DNA of 64,000 nucleotides, taken from positions 62,001 through 126,000 of the forward strand of contig NZ_JAKRVX010000003.1 of assembly GCF_023638035.1 (NCBI RefSeq), written 5' to 3'. Shown piece by piece: positions 44,135 to 53,225 of this stretch; position 1 is the first letter of the stretch; the number at the start of each line of letters is the position of its first letter. A program made the translations under genes and the position numbers. Under the pieces are notes generated by a model, which saw only the letters and a list, made by a program, of their open reading frames with translations, had not been told where the DNA came from and ran no database searches. The stretch comes from Natronocalculus amylovorans (lineage in GTDB: Archaea > Halobacteriota > Halobacteria > Halobacteriales > Haloferacaceae).

Positions 44135-44722
44135 ATGAGTGTCATTGGAAGCTCTGAAACAAACTCGTCTCCGGATACGATGATTCCAGATGATGACATT
44201 TTTGATGTCCTCGCGAATCAGCGCCGTCGGTACGTCCTACACGCCCTCAAACGAGAGCGTGAACAAACAGATCTTGGGTCGCTTGCAGAACAGATTGCTG
44301 CGTGGGAGAATGGAATCTCGATCGCAGAAGTAACGGGCAATCAGCGAAAGCGGGTTTATACTGCACTTCAGCAGTCACACCTACCAAAGATGGATTCGGT
44401 TGGTCTCGTTGAGTTCAACAAAAACCGTGGTATAATTGAGCCATCGCCAGCGCTTGCAGAGGTTGATATCTATATTGATGTCGTTCGTGGGAACGAAATC
44501 CCGTGGAGCGAGTACTACCTCGGGCTCACTGCGGTCTGTGGGGCACTTGTTGCAGCGGTGTGGGCGGGCGCATATCCGTTCGCTCTTATTTCTGAATTCA
44601 GCTGGATGGTCTTCATGGTTATCGCATTTGGATTCTCCTCGGTTGCACACATATACTATTCCAATAAGTCCCAAATTGGTCAGAGTGCGATGCCAAAAGA
44701 GGCAGCACGGATGGAGGAATAA
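44135..44722 (+). CDS. DUF7344-type HTH regulator with C-terminal membrane helices
   Basis: A 195-residue protein. The N-terminal winged HTH begins DDDIFDVLANQRRRYVLHALKRE and continues to KRVYTALQQSHLPKMDSVGLVEFNKNRGIIEPS, the DUF7344 pattern. Two hydrophobic helices follow (YYLGLTAVCGALVAAVWAGAYPFALI, WMVFMVIAFGFSSVAHIYY). A membrane-tethered regulator is likely. It is six bases upstream of a TasA-like gene and may control that gene and its paralogues. Confidence 0.8.
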   Translation: MSVIGSSETNSSPDTMIPDDDIFDVLANQRRRYVLHALKREREQTDLGSLAEQIAAWENGISIAEVTGNQRKRVYTALQQSHLPKMDSVGLVEFNKNRGIIEPSPALAEVDIYIDVVRGNEIPWSEYYLGLTAVCGALVAAVWAGAYPFALISEFSWMVFMVIAFGFSSVAHIYYSNKSQIGQSAMPKEAARMEE

Positions 44723-44728
44723 TACGCG

Positions 44729-45484
44729 ATGAATCTCAAAGTTGCAAGCATCGTGCTCGCAGTTCTTGCTGCGATGATACTACTGACGGGGACATTTGGG
44801 TTTACATCGGTTACAGCCGATCGAGGACTACAGGTTAGCGTTGCTGATAACGATCACGCGAAAGTTGGGATTGAAAAACTTGGCGGAGAGGCTTCTGCTG
44901 GCGACACGATTGAGCTATTGAATATTACAAACAATTGGGCTGATGGCATGATAATCTCTGATGTCACTGTTGAATCACTTGATGGTGATGACATATCAGA
45001 TACTAACTTAGATGTTGGAGAGGATGCCGTGATTTCCGCAGCATGTACACTTGGTGCAGGCACAACTGAAGATGTGGTTGTTACATTTACTGCCTCTGTC
45101 GATGGTGCACAGACGACAATCACTCGGACTGTTGAAGTACAGTGCCAAGAAGAGTCAGCTGATTCTACAATTATCGATGTGTCCTTCTTTGGTGGAGGTC
45201 AACAAGATGTCAATCTTACTGCACCCGCAACTGCGAATGAAAATGTAACCGTTTGGTCCCGCACAGGTAATGGCGTCTTCTCTAAAAATACGACTACCGA
45301 TCTAAGCGAGAAGAACAATAAAAAAATCGGAGTTGATTCGAAGCAGGGTCAAGTATTTGCGATTTATTTTGAGTCATTTGACGTAACGTATCTAAAGAAC
45401 GGAGACACTGATCGTGGTTGCGAGATTGATGGGTTTGTTGATTTTGAAGACGGTGATGTAAGTCAAGAATGCAGTGATTATTAA
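44729..45484 (+). CDS. TasA-like secreted protein with Sec/SipW-type signal
   Basis: A 251-residue protein. Signal MNLKVASIVLAVLAAMILLTGTFGFTSVTADRGLQVSVAD has the GTFGFTSVTADR variant of the SipW substrate motif but no twin Arg, so Sec export is likely. Beta-rich mature region: IELLNITNNWADGMIISDVTVESLDG, SAACTLGAGTTEDVVVTFTASVDGAQTTITRTVEVQC. Four Cys in the mature part could form disulfides. The C-terminal third (VNLTAPATANENVTVWSRTGNG) may be a second small domain. Paired with the HTH gene upstream. Confidence 0.75.
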   Translation: MNLKVASIVLAVLAAMILLTGTFGFTSVTADRGLQVSVADNDHAKVGIEKLGGEASAGDTIELLNITNNWADGMIISDVTVESLDGDDISDTNLDVGEDAVISAACTLGAGTTEDVVVTFTASVDGAQTTITRTVEVQCQEESADSTIIDVSFFGGGQQDVNLTAPATANENVTVWSRTGNGVFSKNTTTDLSEKNNKKIGVDSKQGQVFAIYFESFDVTYLKNGDTDRGCEIDGFVDFEDGDVSQECSDY

Positions 45485-45555
45485 TGAGTTATCTCTGATT
45501 TTGTAAGAGATTAAGAACTCCAAAGATTTACCCATTGGCGAGTAAACCATGAATT

Positions 45556-46794
45556 ATGAGCAAGAATTACGCTGACTTGCACGACCCAAACGCGGAGTAC
45601 ACCATGCGTGAACTCTCGCGCGAGACCATGGGTGTGACGGCCAAACGAGGCGGTAGCCGTGACGTTGAAATTACTGACGTTCAGACCACGATGGTTGACG
45701 GCAACTTCCCATGGACGCTTGTCCGTATCTACACCGACGCTGGAATCGTCGGAACAGGTGAGGCATACTGGGGTGCAGGTGTCCCCGAGCTGATCGAGCG
45801 AATGAAACCGTTCGTTATCGGCGAAAACCCGCTTGACATCGATCGGCTCTATGAACACCTTATCCAGAAGATGTCCGGTGAGGGCTCCGTTGAAGGTGTT
45901 ACTGTCACCGCAATCTCCGGCATTGAGATCGCACTCCATGACCTCGCAGGCAAGATTCTTGAAGTTCCTGCCTACCAACTGCTCGGTGGAAAATACCGCG
46001 ATCACATGCGCGTCTACTGTGATTGCCACACCGAAGAAGAGGCCGATCCAGAGGCCTGTGCAGACGAAGCAGAGCGCGTTGTCGAAGAGCTTGGATACGA
46101 TGCACTCAAATTCGATCTTGATGTACCATCCGGCCTCGAAAAAGATCGGGCAAACAGACACCTCCGCCCAGGCGAGATCCGGCACAAAGCAGAGATCGTC
46201 GAAAAGGTCACAGAACGCGTGAAAGACCGCGCAGACGTTGCATTCGACTGTCACTGGACCTTTTCCGGTGGCTCCGCAAAACGCCTTGCGGCAGCGCTTG
46301 AGGACTACGATGTCTGGTGGCTCGAAGATCCTGTTCCACCGGAGAACCTCGAAGTCCAAGAAGAAGTTACAAAATCTACTCTCACGCCGATCACCGTTGG
46401 TGAGAACCGCTACCGTGTGACCGAGCTTCGACGCCTGATCCAAAATCAAGCAGTCGATATCGTTGCACCGGATATGCCAAAAGTGGGTGGAATGAGAGAA
46501 ACCCGGAAGATCGCAGACGTTGCAAATCAGTACTACGTCCCGGTTGCAATGCACAACGTCTCCAGTCCGATCGCAACGATGGCATCCGCACACGTCGGCG
46601 CTGCAATTCCAAATTCGCTTGCTGTTGAGTACCACAGCTACGAACTTGGCTGGTGGGAAGACCTTGTTGAGGAGTCCGTTATCGAGAACGGCTACATCGA
46701 GATTCCGGAACAACCAGGCCTTGGGCTCACACTCGATATGGATGCTGTCGAAGAACATATGGTCGAAGGCGAGACGCTCTTCGACGAAGCGTAA
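45556..46794 (+). CDS. Enolase-superfamily sugar-acid dehydratase (xylonate/gluconate dehydratase-like)
   Basis: A 412-residue mandelate racemase/muconate lactonizing enzyme. N-terminal capping domain with ITDVQTTMVDGNFPWTLVRIYTDAGIVGTGEAYWG. Barrel: ALKFDLDVPSG (strand 2), VAFDCHWTF, WWLEDPVPPEN and ITVGENRY (metal ligands Asp, Glu, Glu). AMHNVSSPIATMASAH carries the catalytic His. Haloferax uses close relatives to dehydrate xylonate or gluconate. Which sugar acid is used here cannot be decided. Confidence 0.85.
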   Translation: MSKNYADLHDPNAEYTMRELSRETMGVTAKRGGSRDVEITDVQTTMVDGNFPWTLVRIYTDAGIVGTGEAYWGAGVPELIERMKPFVIGENPLDIDRLYEHLIQKMSGEGSVEGVTVTAISGIEIALHDLAGKILEVPAYQLLGGKYRDHMRVYCDCHTEEEADPEACADEAERVVEELGYDALKFDLDVPSGLEKDRANRHLRPGEIRHKAEIVEKVTERVKDRADVAFDCHWTFSGGSAKRLAAALEDYDVWWLEDPVPPENLEVQEEVTKSTLTPITVGENRYRVTELRRLIQNQAVDIVAPDMPKVGGMRETRKIADVANQYYVPVAMHNVSSPIATMASAHVGAAIPNSLAVEYHSYELGWWEDLVEESVIENGYIEIPEQPGLGLTLDMDAVEEHMVEGETLFDEA

Positions 46795-46869
46795 TCCCAA
46801 TCTCCGTTTCTCCGGCACCGATCGCTTTTACCCTCGGTTTTATCGACTCATACTGGTATATGATATCGT

Positions 46870-47841
46870 ATGACAGAATCAACAGAGAGCTACACGATCG
46901 ATCATCGACTTTCGGCAGCAGACAGAAACGTTCACAGCGTGTGGGACAACTCGCTTGACCCGGTACTCACGATCGAATCTGGCGATGTGGTCCGGTTTGA
47001 TTGTCGGGATGCGCTCGACGGACAGGTTGGATTAGATTCAACCGCTGACGACCTCGCAAATGCAAGCTTTGATCCGGTTCATCCACTGACAGGCCCAGTC
47101 TATGTTGAAGGGGCTGAACCGGGTGATGTGCTTGAAATTGAACTGCTTGACCTCCAACACAAAGGCTGGGGATTCACCGGCTATATGCCGGGTGAGATGG
47201 GACTTGGACTGCTTCCGGAGGATTTCGAGGAGGCAGGCTACTATGCATGGGATCTTGAGGGCGACATTGGCAAGTTTGTCAACGGAATCGAAGTACCGCT
47301 CGATCCATTCCCAGGCACATTGGGTGTTGCCCCGGCAGAAGACGGGGCTCACGATACGCTCCCACCACGCAATGTTGGTGGCAATATGGATGTCAAACAC
47401 ATGACGAAGGGGTCCACAGTGTATCTGCCGATCGAAGTCGAAGGTGCACTCTTCTCGACTGCAGACTGCCATGCAGCACAAGGTGACGGTGAGGTCTGTG
47501 TCACGGGCATTGAATCACCGATGTTTGTCACCGCACGGCTCAGCATACGCAAAGAGATGAACATCAAACAGCCGCAATTCAAAACTAACGGGCCATTCAC
47601 TCCAAGCGGTCAGGATGAACCAATGTATGCGACAACCGGCATTGCAGAGGATTTGATGATTGCAACAAAGAAGGCAGTCCGACACATGATCGATCATCTG
47701 GAAGCAAACCACGATCTCACACGAGGTGAAGCGTACATGCTCTGTTCTGCGATCGTTGATCTCAAAGTGAGTGAAGTGGTTGACGCGCCGAATTGGATCG
47801 TAACAGCGTATCTTCCAGAGAGTATCTTTCCAGAGAACTAA
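46870..47841 (+). CDS. Acetamidase/formamidase
   Basis: A 323-residue amide hydrolase. It begins YTIDHRLSAADRNVHSVWDNSLDPVLTIESGDVVRFDCRDA and has VEGAEPGDVLEIELLDL, NVGGNMDVKHMTKGSTVYLPIEVEGALFSTADCHAAQGDGEVC and a C-terminal EAYMLCSAIVDLKVSEVVD, all typical of the family. Likely releases ammonia from short amides. Overlaps the convergent MOSC gene by four bases. Confidence 0.95.
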   Translation: MTESTESYTIDHRLSAADRNVHSVWDNSLDPVLTIESGDVVRFDCRDALDGQVGLDSTADDLANASFDPVHPLTGPVYVEGAEPGDVLEIELLDLQHKGWGFTGYMPGEMGLGLLPEDFEEAGYYAWDLEGDIGKFVNGIEVPLDPFPGTLGVAPAEDGAHDTLPPRNVGGNMDVKHMTKGSTVYLPIEVEGALFSTADCHAAQGDGEVCVTGIESPMFVTARLSIRKEMNIKQPQFKTNGPFTPSGQDEPMYATTGIAEDLMIATKKAVRHMIDHLEANHDLTRGEAYMLCSAIVDLKVSEVVDAPNWIVTAYLPESIFPEN

Positions 47842-48362
47842 CCGCTCTCGTTAGTATCGTCTTTGAGTCGATCGACAATCGACTGCCCAACCGTTCGTGG
47901 GTCTTTTTCGACGATCGAAAGCCGATCGCCAACTGCGATTGTTCCCGGCTCAATAACGTCTGCACAGATTCCACCCCGACCCTCACTCATCGCACGTGCA
48001 AGCCCATCTTCACCGGCGACCCGTTCAACATGTGCACATGGTGGTCGAGGCCGTGTTCCACGAAACGTCGCATTACCCAACTGAAACGTTACTTCCAACA
48101 GTTCACGAAGGTTGTGTCCATCAAGAACAATATTCCGCCGATGACGACCATCAGTAAGATCAATGCCATAGCGATCGCTGATTGTGTCAATCGCTGCTGC
48201 TGAAATGAACGTCACCTCACACACGTCATATGGCGCGTAGTGTCCCGTGCCGGTGAGATACCGATCGCCAGCGAGCCCACCAGAGACCACCTCAATCCGC
48301 TCGTGCGGTTGCATTGGTTTTCCATCCGACTCAGCGGTGTAAATATCGATAATTGATGTCAT
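47838..48362 (-). CDS. MOSC domain protein
   Basis: A 174-residue protein with the MOSC pattern: GLAGDRYLTGTGHY, EVTFISAAAIDTI, GRHRRNIVLDGHNLRELLEVTFQLGNATFRGTRPRPPCAHVERV with the conserved Cys, and GIMADV-like GGICADVIEPGTIAVGD. MOSC proteins handle sulfur or molybdenum-cofactor chemistry. The stand-alone form's substrate is unknown. Confidence 0.88.
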   Translation of the reverse strand: MTSIIDIYTAESDGKPMQPHERIEVVSGGLAGDRYLTGTGHYAPYDVCEVTFISAAAIDTISDRYGIDLTDGRHRRNIVLDGHNLRELLEVTFQLGNATFRGTRPRPPCAHVERVAGEDGLARAMSEGRGGICADVIEPGTIAVGDRLSIVEKDPRTVGQSIVDRLKDDTNESG

Positions 48363-48391
48363 ACTGTAGCTACCGTGGCCGCGATCAAATA

Positions 48392-48763
48392 TCAGTCGCT
48401 GTTACATGAGTGGTTCTTTGTGAGCCACCATCGGTGTAGTGCATATCCGATCACAACGGGGGGAGCCAACAGAATGACGATTGCATATATCCATTTGATC
48501 GGGCCGACGGTGATATTTCGAACCGCAAGCGCTCTCGTATCTTGGAGCACTCCGGCGGCAGCCAATGGCGCACAAAAGAAGGTGTAGCCGATCCGAACCG
48601 TTGCCCAGACAAACGTCCCCTCTACAAGAAACAGCCAATCAAGACTAAACAAAAGTATCCATCCAATAGTGGAAATGACGATAATCTGTATCCAAGGTCC
48701 TGCTTCGTCTGGCTCCGGCTGATCGTCTGGATGCAATACCGGTTCCTCTCTAAACACATCCAT
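48392..48763 (-). CDS. Small integral membrane protein
   Basis: A 123-residue protein with an acidic N-terminus ([19 protein letters not shown]) and three hydrophobic helices ([58 protein letters not shown]). No function recognised. Conserved-looking, with ATG start at 48763, divergent from the ThuA gene. Confidence 0.65.
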   Translation of the reverse strand: MDVFREEPVLHPDDQPEPDEAGPWIQIIVISTIGWILLFSLDWLFLVEGTFVWATVRIGYTFFCAPLAAAGVLQDTRALAVRNITVGPIKWIYAIVILLAPPVVIGYALHRWWLTKNHSCNSD

Positions 48764-48844
48764 CCTAGGTGGTCAGTGCGATTGAATGTGTGGCCCAAGC
48801 AGCCATGGCGGTGGTTTCTTATCGACCGACTCTGCATACTTACT

Positions 48845-49585
48845 ATGACCCGAGTTACTGTTTGGAACGAATTTCGACATGAGAAAGAGAGCACTGTTGT
48901 CGCCGAAATCTATCCAGATGGCATTCATACTGTACTGGCAAGCGTGTTCGAGGACGCGGGGTTCGATGTCACAACAGCAACGCTAGATGAGCCAGAGCAC
49001 GGGCTCACTGAAGATGTGCTTGCAAACACTGATGTGCTCACGTGGTGGGGGCATGCTGCACATGATGAAGTGAGCGATGAGATTGTTGACCGTGTCCGCG
49101 ATCGGGTTCTTGAGGGTATGGGATTGCTCGTCTTTCACTCTGGACACTACTCAAAGATTTTCAAACAGCTCATGGGGACGACGTGTTCGCTCAAATGGCG
49201 AGAAGCAGCCGAAAAAGAGCGATTGTGGGCTGTTGAACCCGGCCATCCGATCGCAGACGGTATTGACGAGTATATTGAGATTGAAGAAGCCGAAATGTAT
49301 GGTGAACGGTTCGATATTCCAGCACCGGATACGCTTGTATTCACGTCGTGGTTCGAGGGTGGTGAAGTGTTCCGATCGGGATGCTGTTACCACCGCGGTA
49401 ACGGAAAAGTGTTTTATTTCCGACCGGGACACGAGACGTATCCTGTCTATCATAATGAAGACATCCAACAGGTACTTGTAAACGGTGTTAAATGGGCGAC
49501 ACCGAATGATGGACCAGCACCAGCGTTTGGGAACGCAGACCCGATTGAAGCAATCGATCTCAGCGACGAACGGACCGTTCACTGA
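48845..49585 (+). CDS. ThuA-like (trehalose utilization) domain protein
   Basis: A 246-residue class I glutamine amidotransferase-like protein. It starts [31 protein letters not shown], with [45 protein letters not shown] and [27 protein letters not shown], all typical of ThuA proteins that process disaccharides or their keto forms. The upstream in-frame extension lies on the opposite strand of the membrane-protein gene and is rejected. Confidence 0.9.
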   Translation: MTRVTVWNEFRHEKESTVVAEIYPDGIHTVLASVFEDAGFDVTTATLDEPEHGLTEDVLANTDVLTWWGHAAHDEVSDEIVDRVRDRVLEGMGLLVFHSGHYSKIFKQLMGTTCSLKWREAAEKERLWAVEPGHPIADGIDEYIEIEEAEMYGERFDIPAPDTLVFTSWFEGGEVFRSGCCYHRGNGKVFYFRPGHETYPVYHNEDIQQVLVNGVKWATPNDGPAPAFGNADPIEAIDLSDERTVH

Positions 49586-49638
49586 GACTCTTCGTTTCTC
49601 AGCGAGCCATCTTTATTTGTTGGTCGCCTATACTGTCT

Positions 49639-49764
49639 ATGGCCGATAACGCCGAAAAGAGTCGGGAGGCAGGGCTTAAATTGATGGTTTTTCTCGGTGG
49701 CGTTGCGTTTGCAATATTTATTCTTGGAATCGCAGTGATTTGGATTCTTAGTAGCGGGATGTGA
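49639..49764 (+). CDS. 41-residue single-pass membrane protein
   Basis: ATG at 49639, stop at 49762-49764. The product MADNAEKSREAGLKLMVFLG continues as one long hydrophobic helix (GVAFAIFILGIAVIWIL) and ends SSGM. It fits a small conserved-type haloarchaeal membrane protein. No function known. Confidence 0.55.
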   Translation: MADNAEKSREAGLKLMVFLGGVAFAIFILGIAVIWILSSGM

Positions 49765-49834
49765 CCACAACAAATCGCTTCGAAAGCCAACTTCGGAGAA
49801 AAATCGAGATCGGTTGTCAGTTGGGGGATTTCCG

Positions 49835-50464
49835 TTATTGAGTGCCACCAAACGGATCGCTATCATCGAACTCGGCCGCTGCGTCGGTATCAGCATCCGC
49901 TTCGATCGATCGGAACATATTGACGAACTCGTCGTGTTCGGATACCTCGCCAATAGACCGATCCAATTCATCTCGAAGTTCTTCGATTCGAGCAGTAAGC
50001 TCTTGGTACTCTTCGTTTGCTTCGAGTGCTGAGTTGCCCTTCTCAGCTTCAAGAAGCGCCTTTTTTGAAGAGAGGCTGAATAGCTCCTGAACACCCTTAT
50101 CATATGTATTACGGAAGAGGAGATTCGAGACTGTCTTTTTTAGTGCATCTTTTGTAACTGGTTTGATTAGGTAGTCGTCGAATCCCATCGCAATGATATC
50201 AAAATCAGGTTCAACTGCGGTCACCATCGCGACACGGCAATCTATTCCTCTCTCACGGAGTGCAACAAGGACCTCGTCACCGGAGAGACCTGGCATACGA
50301 CGATCGAGAAGTACAATATCAAGTTCGCTGTCTATCTCATCTAATGCTTCTCGGCCTCCGTAGGCAGTCCGTACCTGGTAGTCGGTCTGAAGCCACGCAG
50401 CGTATAGATCTGCAAGATCTGGCTCATCCTCGACAATAAGTACAACTGGAGGTTCCTCACTCAT
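49835..50464 (-). CDS. HalX-domain response regulator
   Basis: A 209-residue protein. The receiver domain has VLIVEDEPDLADLY (acidic pocket), DIVLLDRRMPGLSGDEVL with the phospho-acceptor Asp, and the Thr/Lys positions MVTAVEP and YLIKPVTKDAL. The HalX domain follows (LLFRNTYDKGVQELFSLSSKKALLEAEK, with a coiled coil NEEYQELTARIEELRDELDRSI). No kinase gene is adjacent. The output is unknown because HalX lacks a classical DNA-binding motif. Confidence 0.92.
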   Translation of the reverse strand: MSEEPPVVLIVEDEPDLADLYAAWLQTDYQVRTAYGGREALDEIDSELDIVLLDRRMPGLSGDEVLVALRERGIDCRVAMVTAVEPDFDIIAMGFDDYLIKPVTKDALKKTVSNLLFRNTYDKGVQELFSLSSKKALLEAEKGNSALEANEEYQELTARIEELRDELDRSIGEVSEHDEFVNMFRSIEADADTDAAAEFDDSDPFGGTQ

Positions 50465-50581
50465 GTTCCTTTCCTCCCTCTCGATTCACACATCACAGTG
50501 ACAGTCCCGTATATAAGAAAATACCTCTTGGCGACAGCGATATCCCACATGCATATTTATACTCACACCCCAACACCGTAG

Positions 50582-51673
50582 TTATTCCGACTGGACTGGT
50601 GCAACGTCAACGACCGTAATTCGGGTTGCTTCTGTATCTTCGACCACCGCGCCCCATCCACCAACAGTATGTGTGTTACCAGTCTCATCCTCTACATACA
50701 GAGTAACTTGTCCCGCAAGCTGTGCGAGTGGAACCGCTTCACCCGGTTGTGATGCACCAGCGTACGCGACATCAGTGACGATTCCACAAATACGCTTTTC
50801 GGCACCGGACCCTGTATCGTACCCCTCAACCGTCACACGGACCGTATCACCCGCTGTGATGAGCGGTTCGATGTCTCGAACACACCGCCGGATGTCCGTA
50901 TATAATATTGGTGGGGCCTCCGATCGGACGCTGTAGATCTCCTCCCAGACTTCCCACAGGCAAGTGAGGAAATACCAGTGAAAAACATATGTTAGCGTTC
51001 GATCATTGACCAGCACGCCATACTGATTCAGCGACCCACCTGTTGGTGCAAAGCACGCTTCAGTGCGGTCTACGAGGGCGATAAATGGTGTTGGAAGCGG
51101 ACGGTATCGAACTTCCGTTGCTACCCCTTCGAACATCTTTGTTGGTAGTGTTGGCCGTTCAGAAACGACCGCAGTATGAATGCTTACTTTAATTACAACA
51201 TCGTTCTCGTATGCCTTTTTTAATGCCGGACGGAGTGCTGCAAAATGGTCAACTGATAGCGAAACCTGTACCTCATTCTCTGCCCCTTCGATCGCCCGTG
51301 TTGCATGGTCGAATACGGTCTCAAACCGCTTGACAATGCTCAGTTTATGTTCGTCAACAGTCGGCTCTTCCCATCGTGTTTCAATCTCTTTTGCCGCTGT
51401 TGAGAGGAGCTCTGCACGCCCACGGAGGTCTTCTAATACTACTTCGGGGTTGTTTGCACGTGCGTGTAGGCTATCCTGTTCGTACGTCTCAACGTAGCCC
51501 TTATCTTCAAGATCGCGGACAACATCGTAGATTCGTGCAGTCGGGACGGAGGATTCATCGGCTAACCGCGTTGCACTCGTTGACCCGAGCCGTAAAAGCG
51601 TAATATATGCCTCCGATTGATACTGTGAGAGCCCGGCGTTCCCCAGCGCCTGTCGGAGTTCTTGTGTCTCCAT
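50582..51673 (-). CDS. TrmB-family transcriptional regulator
   Basis: A 363-residue regulator. Winged HTH: LSQYQSEAYITLLRLGSTSATRLADESSVPTARIYDVVRDLEDKGYVET, the TrmB signature. A coiled coil follows (LEDLRGRAELLSTAAKEIETRW), then a TrmB-C-like effector domain. In haloarchaea such proteins control sugar and central carbon genes. The ATG at 51673 is chosen: TAATTAAATAC at 51696-51706 lies about 25-33 bases upstream. Target genes are unknown. Confidence 0.9.
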   Translation of the reverse strand: METQELRQALGNAGLSQYQSEAYITLLRLGSTSATRLADESSVPTARIYDVVRDLEDKGYVETYEQDSLHARANNPEVVLEDLRGRAELLSTAAKEIETRWEEPTVDEHKLSIVKRFETVFDHATRAIEGAENEVQVSLSVDHFAALRPALKKAYENDVVIKVSIHTAVVSERPTLPTKMFEGVATEVRYRPLPTPFIALVDRTEACFAPTGGSLNQYGVLVNDRTLTYVFHWYFLTCLWEVWEEIYSVRSEAPPILYTDIRRCVRDIEPLITAGDTVRVTVEGYDTGSGAEKRICGIVTDVAYAGASQPGEAVPLAQLAGQVTLYVEDETGNTHTVGGWGAVVEDTEATRITVVDVAPVQSE

Positions 51674-51725
51674 ACGCACCGATTCAGTTCTCCAGCGTAT
51701 TTAATTACTGCAATACGAAACGAAG

Positions 51726-53225
51726 TTACTCGTTTTGTGGGCTGTAGTTTGGTGCTTCGTCAGTGATCATCACGTCGTGTGGGTGACCCTCGGTCTGCCC
51801 TGCTGCTGACACTCGGACAAATCGGGCCGCTGCTTTGACTTCTGGAACCGTCTCTGCACCAACGTATCCCATTCCAGATTTCATCCCACCAACGAGCTGA
51901 TGGAGTTCTGACGCGAGCGTTCCTTTGTATGGTGTCGCTGCTTCTACACCTTCTGGGACAAACTCGTCCTCTTCATCTGCATCCTTGAGATAGCGGTCGC
52001 CACCACCGGATTTCATTGCACCAACCGAACCCATCCCTCGGTATTGTTTGTAACGTTTCCCGTTCATCGTAATAACGCGCCCAGGCGCCTCATCGGTTCC
52101 TGCAAAGTATGAGCCAAGCATGACTGCATCTGCTCCTGCCGCGATCGCCTTAATCGCATCACCAGAGTACCGAATTCCACCATCTGCAATGACGGGGATT
52201 CCGTGTTTGCTTGCAACATCTGCAACCTCTGAGACGGCAGTAATCTGTGGCATACCAGCACCCGAAACAACACGTGTTGTACAGATCGATCCCGGACCGA
52301 TACCCACTTTCATTCCATCAGCAAAGTCAGCAATTTCTTGCGCTGCTTCACGAGTACCGATGTTTCCAACAACAACATCTGCGTCGACAAGGGACTTGAT
52401 TTCGCGCGCGGAGTCAATCACATTGAGATTGTGGGCGTGCGCACAGTCAATGAACAGCACATCTGCGCCTGCCTCGTCAGCTGCGGTTGCGCGATCGATT
52501 TCGAATGGGCCAACAGCAACACCTGCACGGAGGCGTCCGCTTTCATCACGGGCAGCATATTCGTGTTCTCGACGCTCAAGAACACCTTGCATGGTGACTA
52601 GTCCGACAAGCCGACTCTGTTCGTCCACAATTGGGACGCGCTCGATTTTATAATCGTACATCAGTTCGAGCGCCTCACGAGCCGTTACATCTTCCGACGC
52701 AGTAATCACTTCATCAGTCATCGCTTCGCTGACTGCATCAGACTCACCGACTTCAAGATATGGCCGAATATCAGTTGCAGAAATAATGCCGAGCACAGTA
52801 TCGTCTGTATCGACGACTGGTGCACCGGAGACGCCTTCTCTGCCCATCATCTTGTCCACGTCACTGACTGTTTGTTCTGGGTTTGCAGTTACAACATTTT
52901 CTCGCCGGATGACAAGCTCGTGCGCTTGTTTGACCCGTGCAACCTCATCTGCGGTCTCTTCAACCGTCATATTTCGGTGTAGTACACCAAGTCCACCTTC
53001 GCGCGCCATCGCGATCGCAAGGTCGCTTTCGGTAACGGTGTCCATTGCTGCCGATAGAATCGGAATCTCCAACTTAACGTTTTTCGAGACGTGTGTTGCC
53101 ACATCTGCATCGTCTGGCTCAACGCGGCTCTCCATCGGTCGGAGGAGTACGTCATCAAATGTCAATGCCTCTGGAACACGGAGCTTCTCAGAGAAAGTAC
53201 CTGACTGAGGAACGTCGTTCGCCAT
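51726..53225 (-). CDS. guaB: IMP dehydrogenase
   Basis: Oxidises IMP to XMP, the first step to GMP. 499 residues from MANDVPQSGTFSEKLRVPEALTFDDVLL. Two CBS domains are at about residues 95-215 (VSGAPVVDTDDTVLGIISATDIRPY, IERVPIVDEQSRLVGLVT). The catalytic loop is GPGSICTTRVVSGAG, and IADGGIRYSGDAIKAIAAGADAVMLGS and YRGMGSVGAMKSG (flap) follow. Complete. An in-frame extension to 53291 has no family support. Confidence 0.97.
   Translation of the reverse strand: MANDVPQSGTFSEKLRVPEALTFDDVLLRPMESRVEPDDADVATHVSKNVKLEIPILSAAMDTVTESDLAIAMAREGGLGVLHRNMTVEETADEVARVKQAHELVIRRENVVTANPEQTVSDVDKMMGREGVSGAPVVDTDDTVLGIISATDIRPYLEVGESDAVSEAMTDEVITASEDVTAREALELMYDYKIERVPIVDEQSRLVGLVTMQGVLERREHEYAARDESGRLRAGVAVGPFEIDRATAADEAGADVLFIDCAHAHNLNVIDSAREIKSLVDADVVVGNIGTREAAQEIADFADGMKVGIGPGSICTTRVVSGAGMPQITAVSEVADVASKHGIPVIADGGIRYSGDAIKAIAAGADAVMLGSYFAGTDEAPGRVITMNGKRYKQYRGMGSVGAMKSGGGDRYLKDADEEDEFVPEGVEAATPYKGTLASELHQLVGGMKSGMGYVGAETVPEVKAAARFVRVSAAGQTEGHPHDVMITDEAPNYSPQNE

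Noticed and set aside
45511-46818. 435-codon minus-strand open frame opposite the dehydratase
   Set aside because: The plus-strand frame is a clear enolase-superfamily enzyme. The minus frame is rich in Cys/Phe/Val, with no recognisable family.
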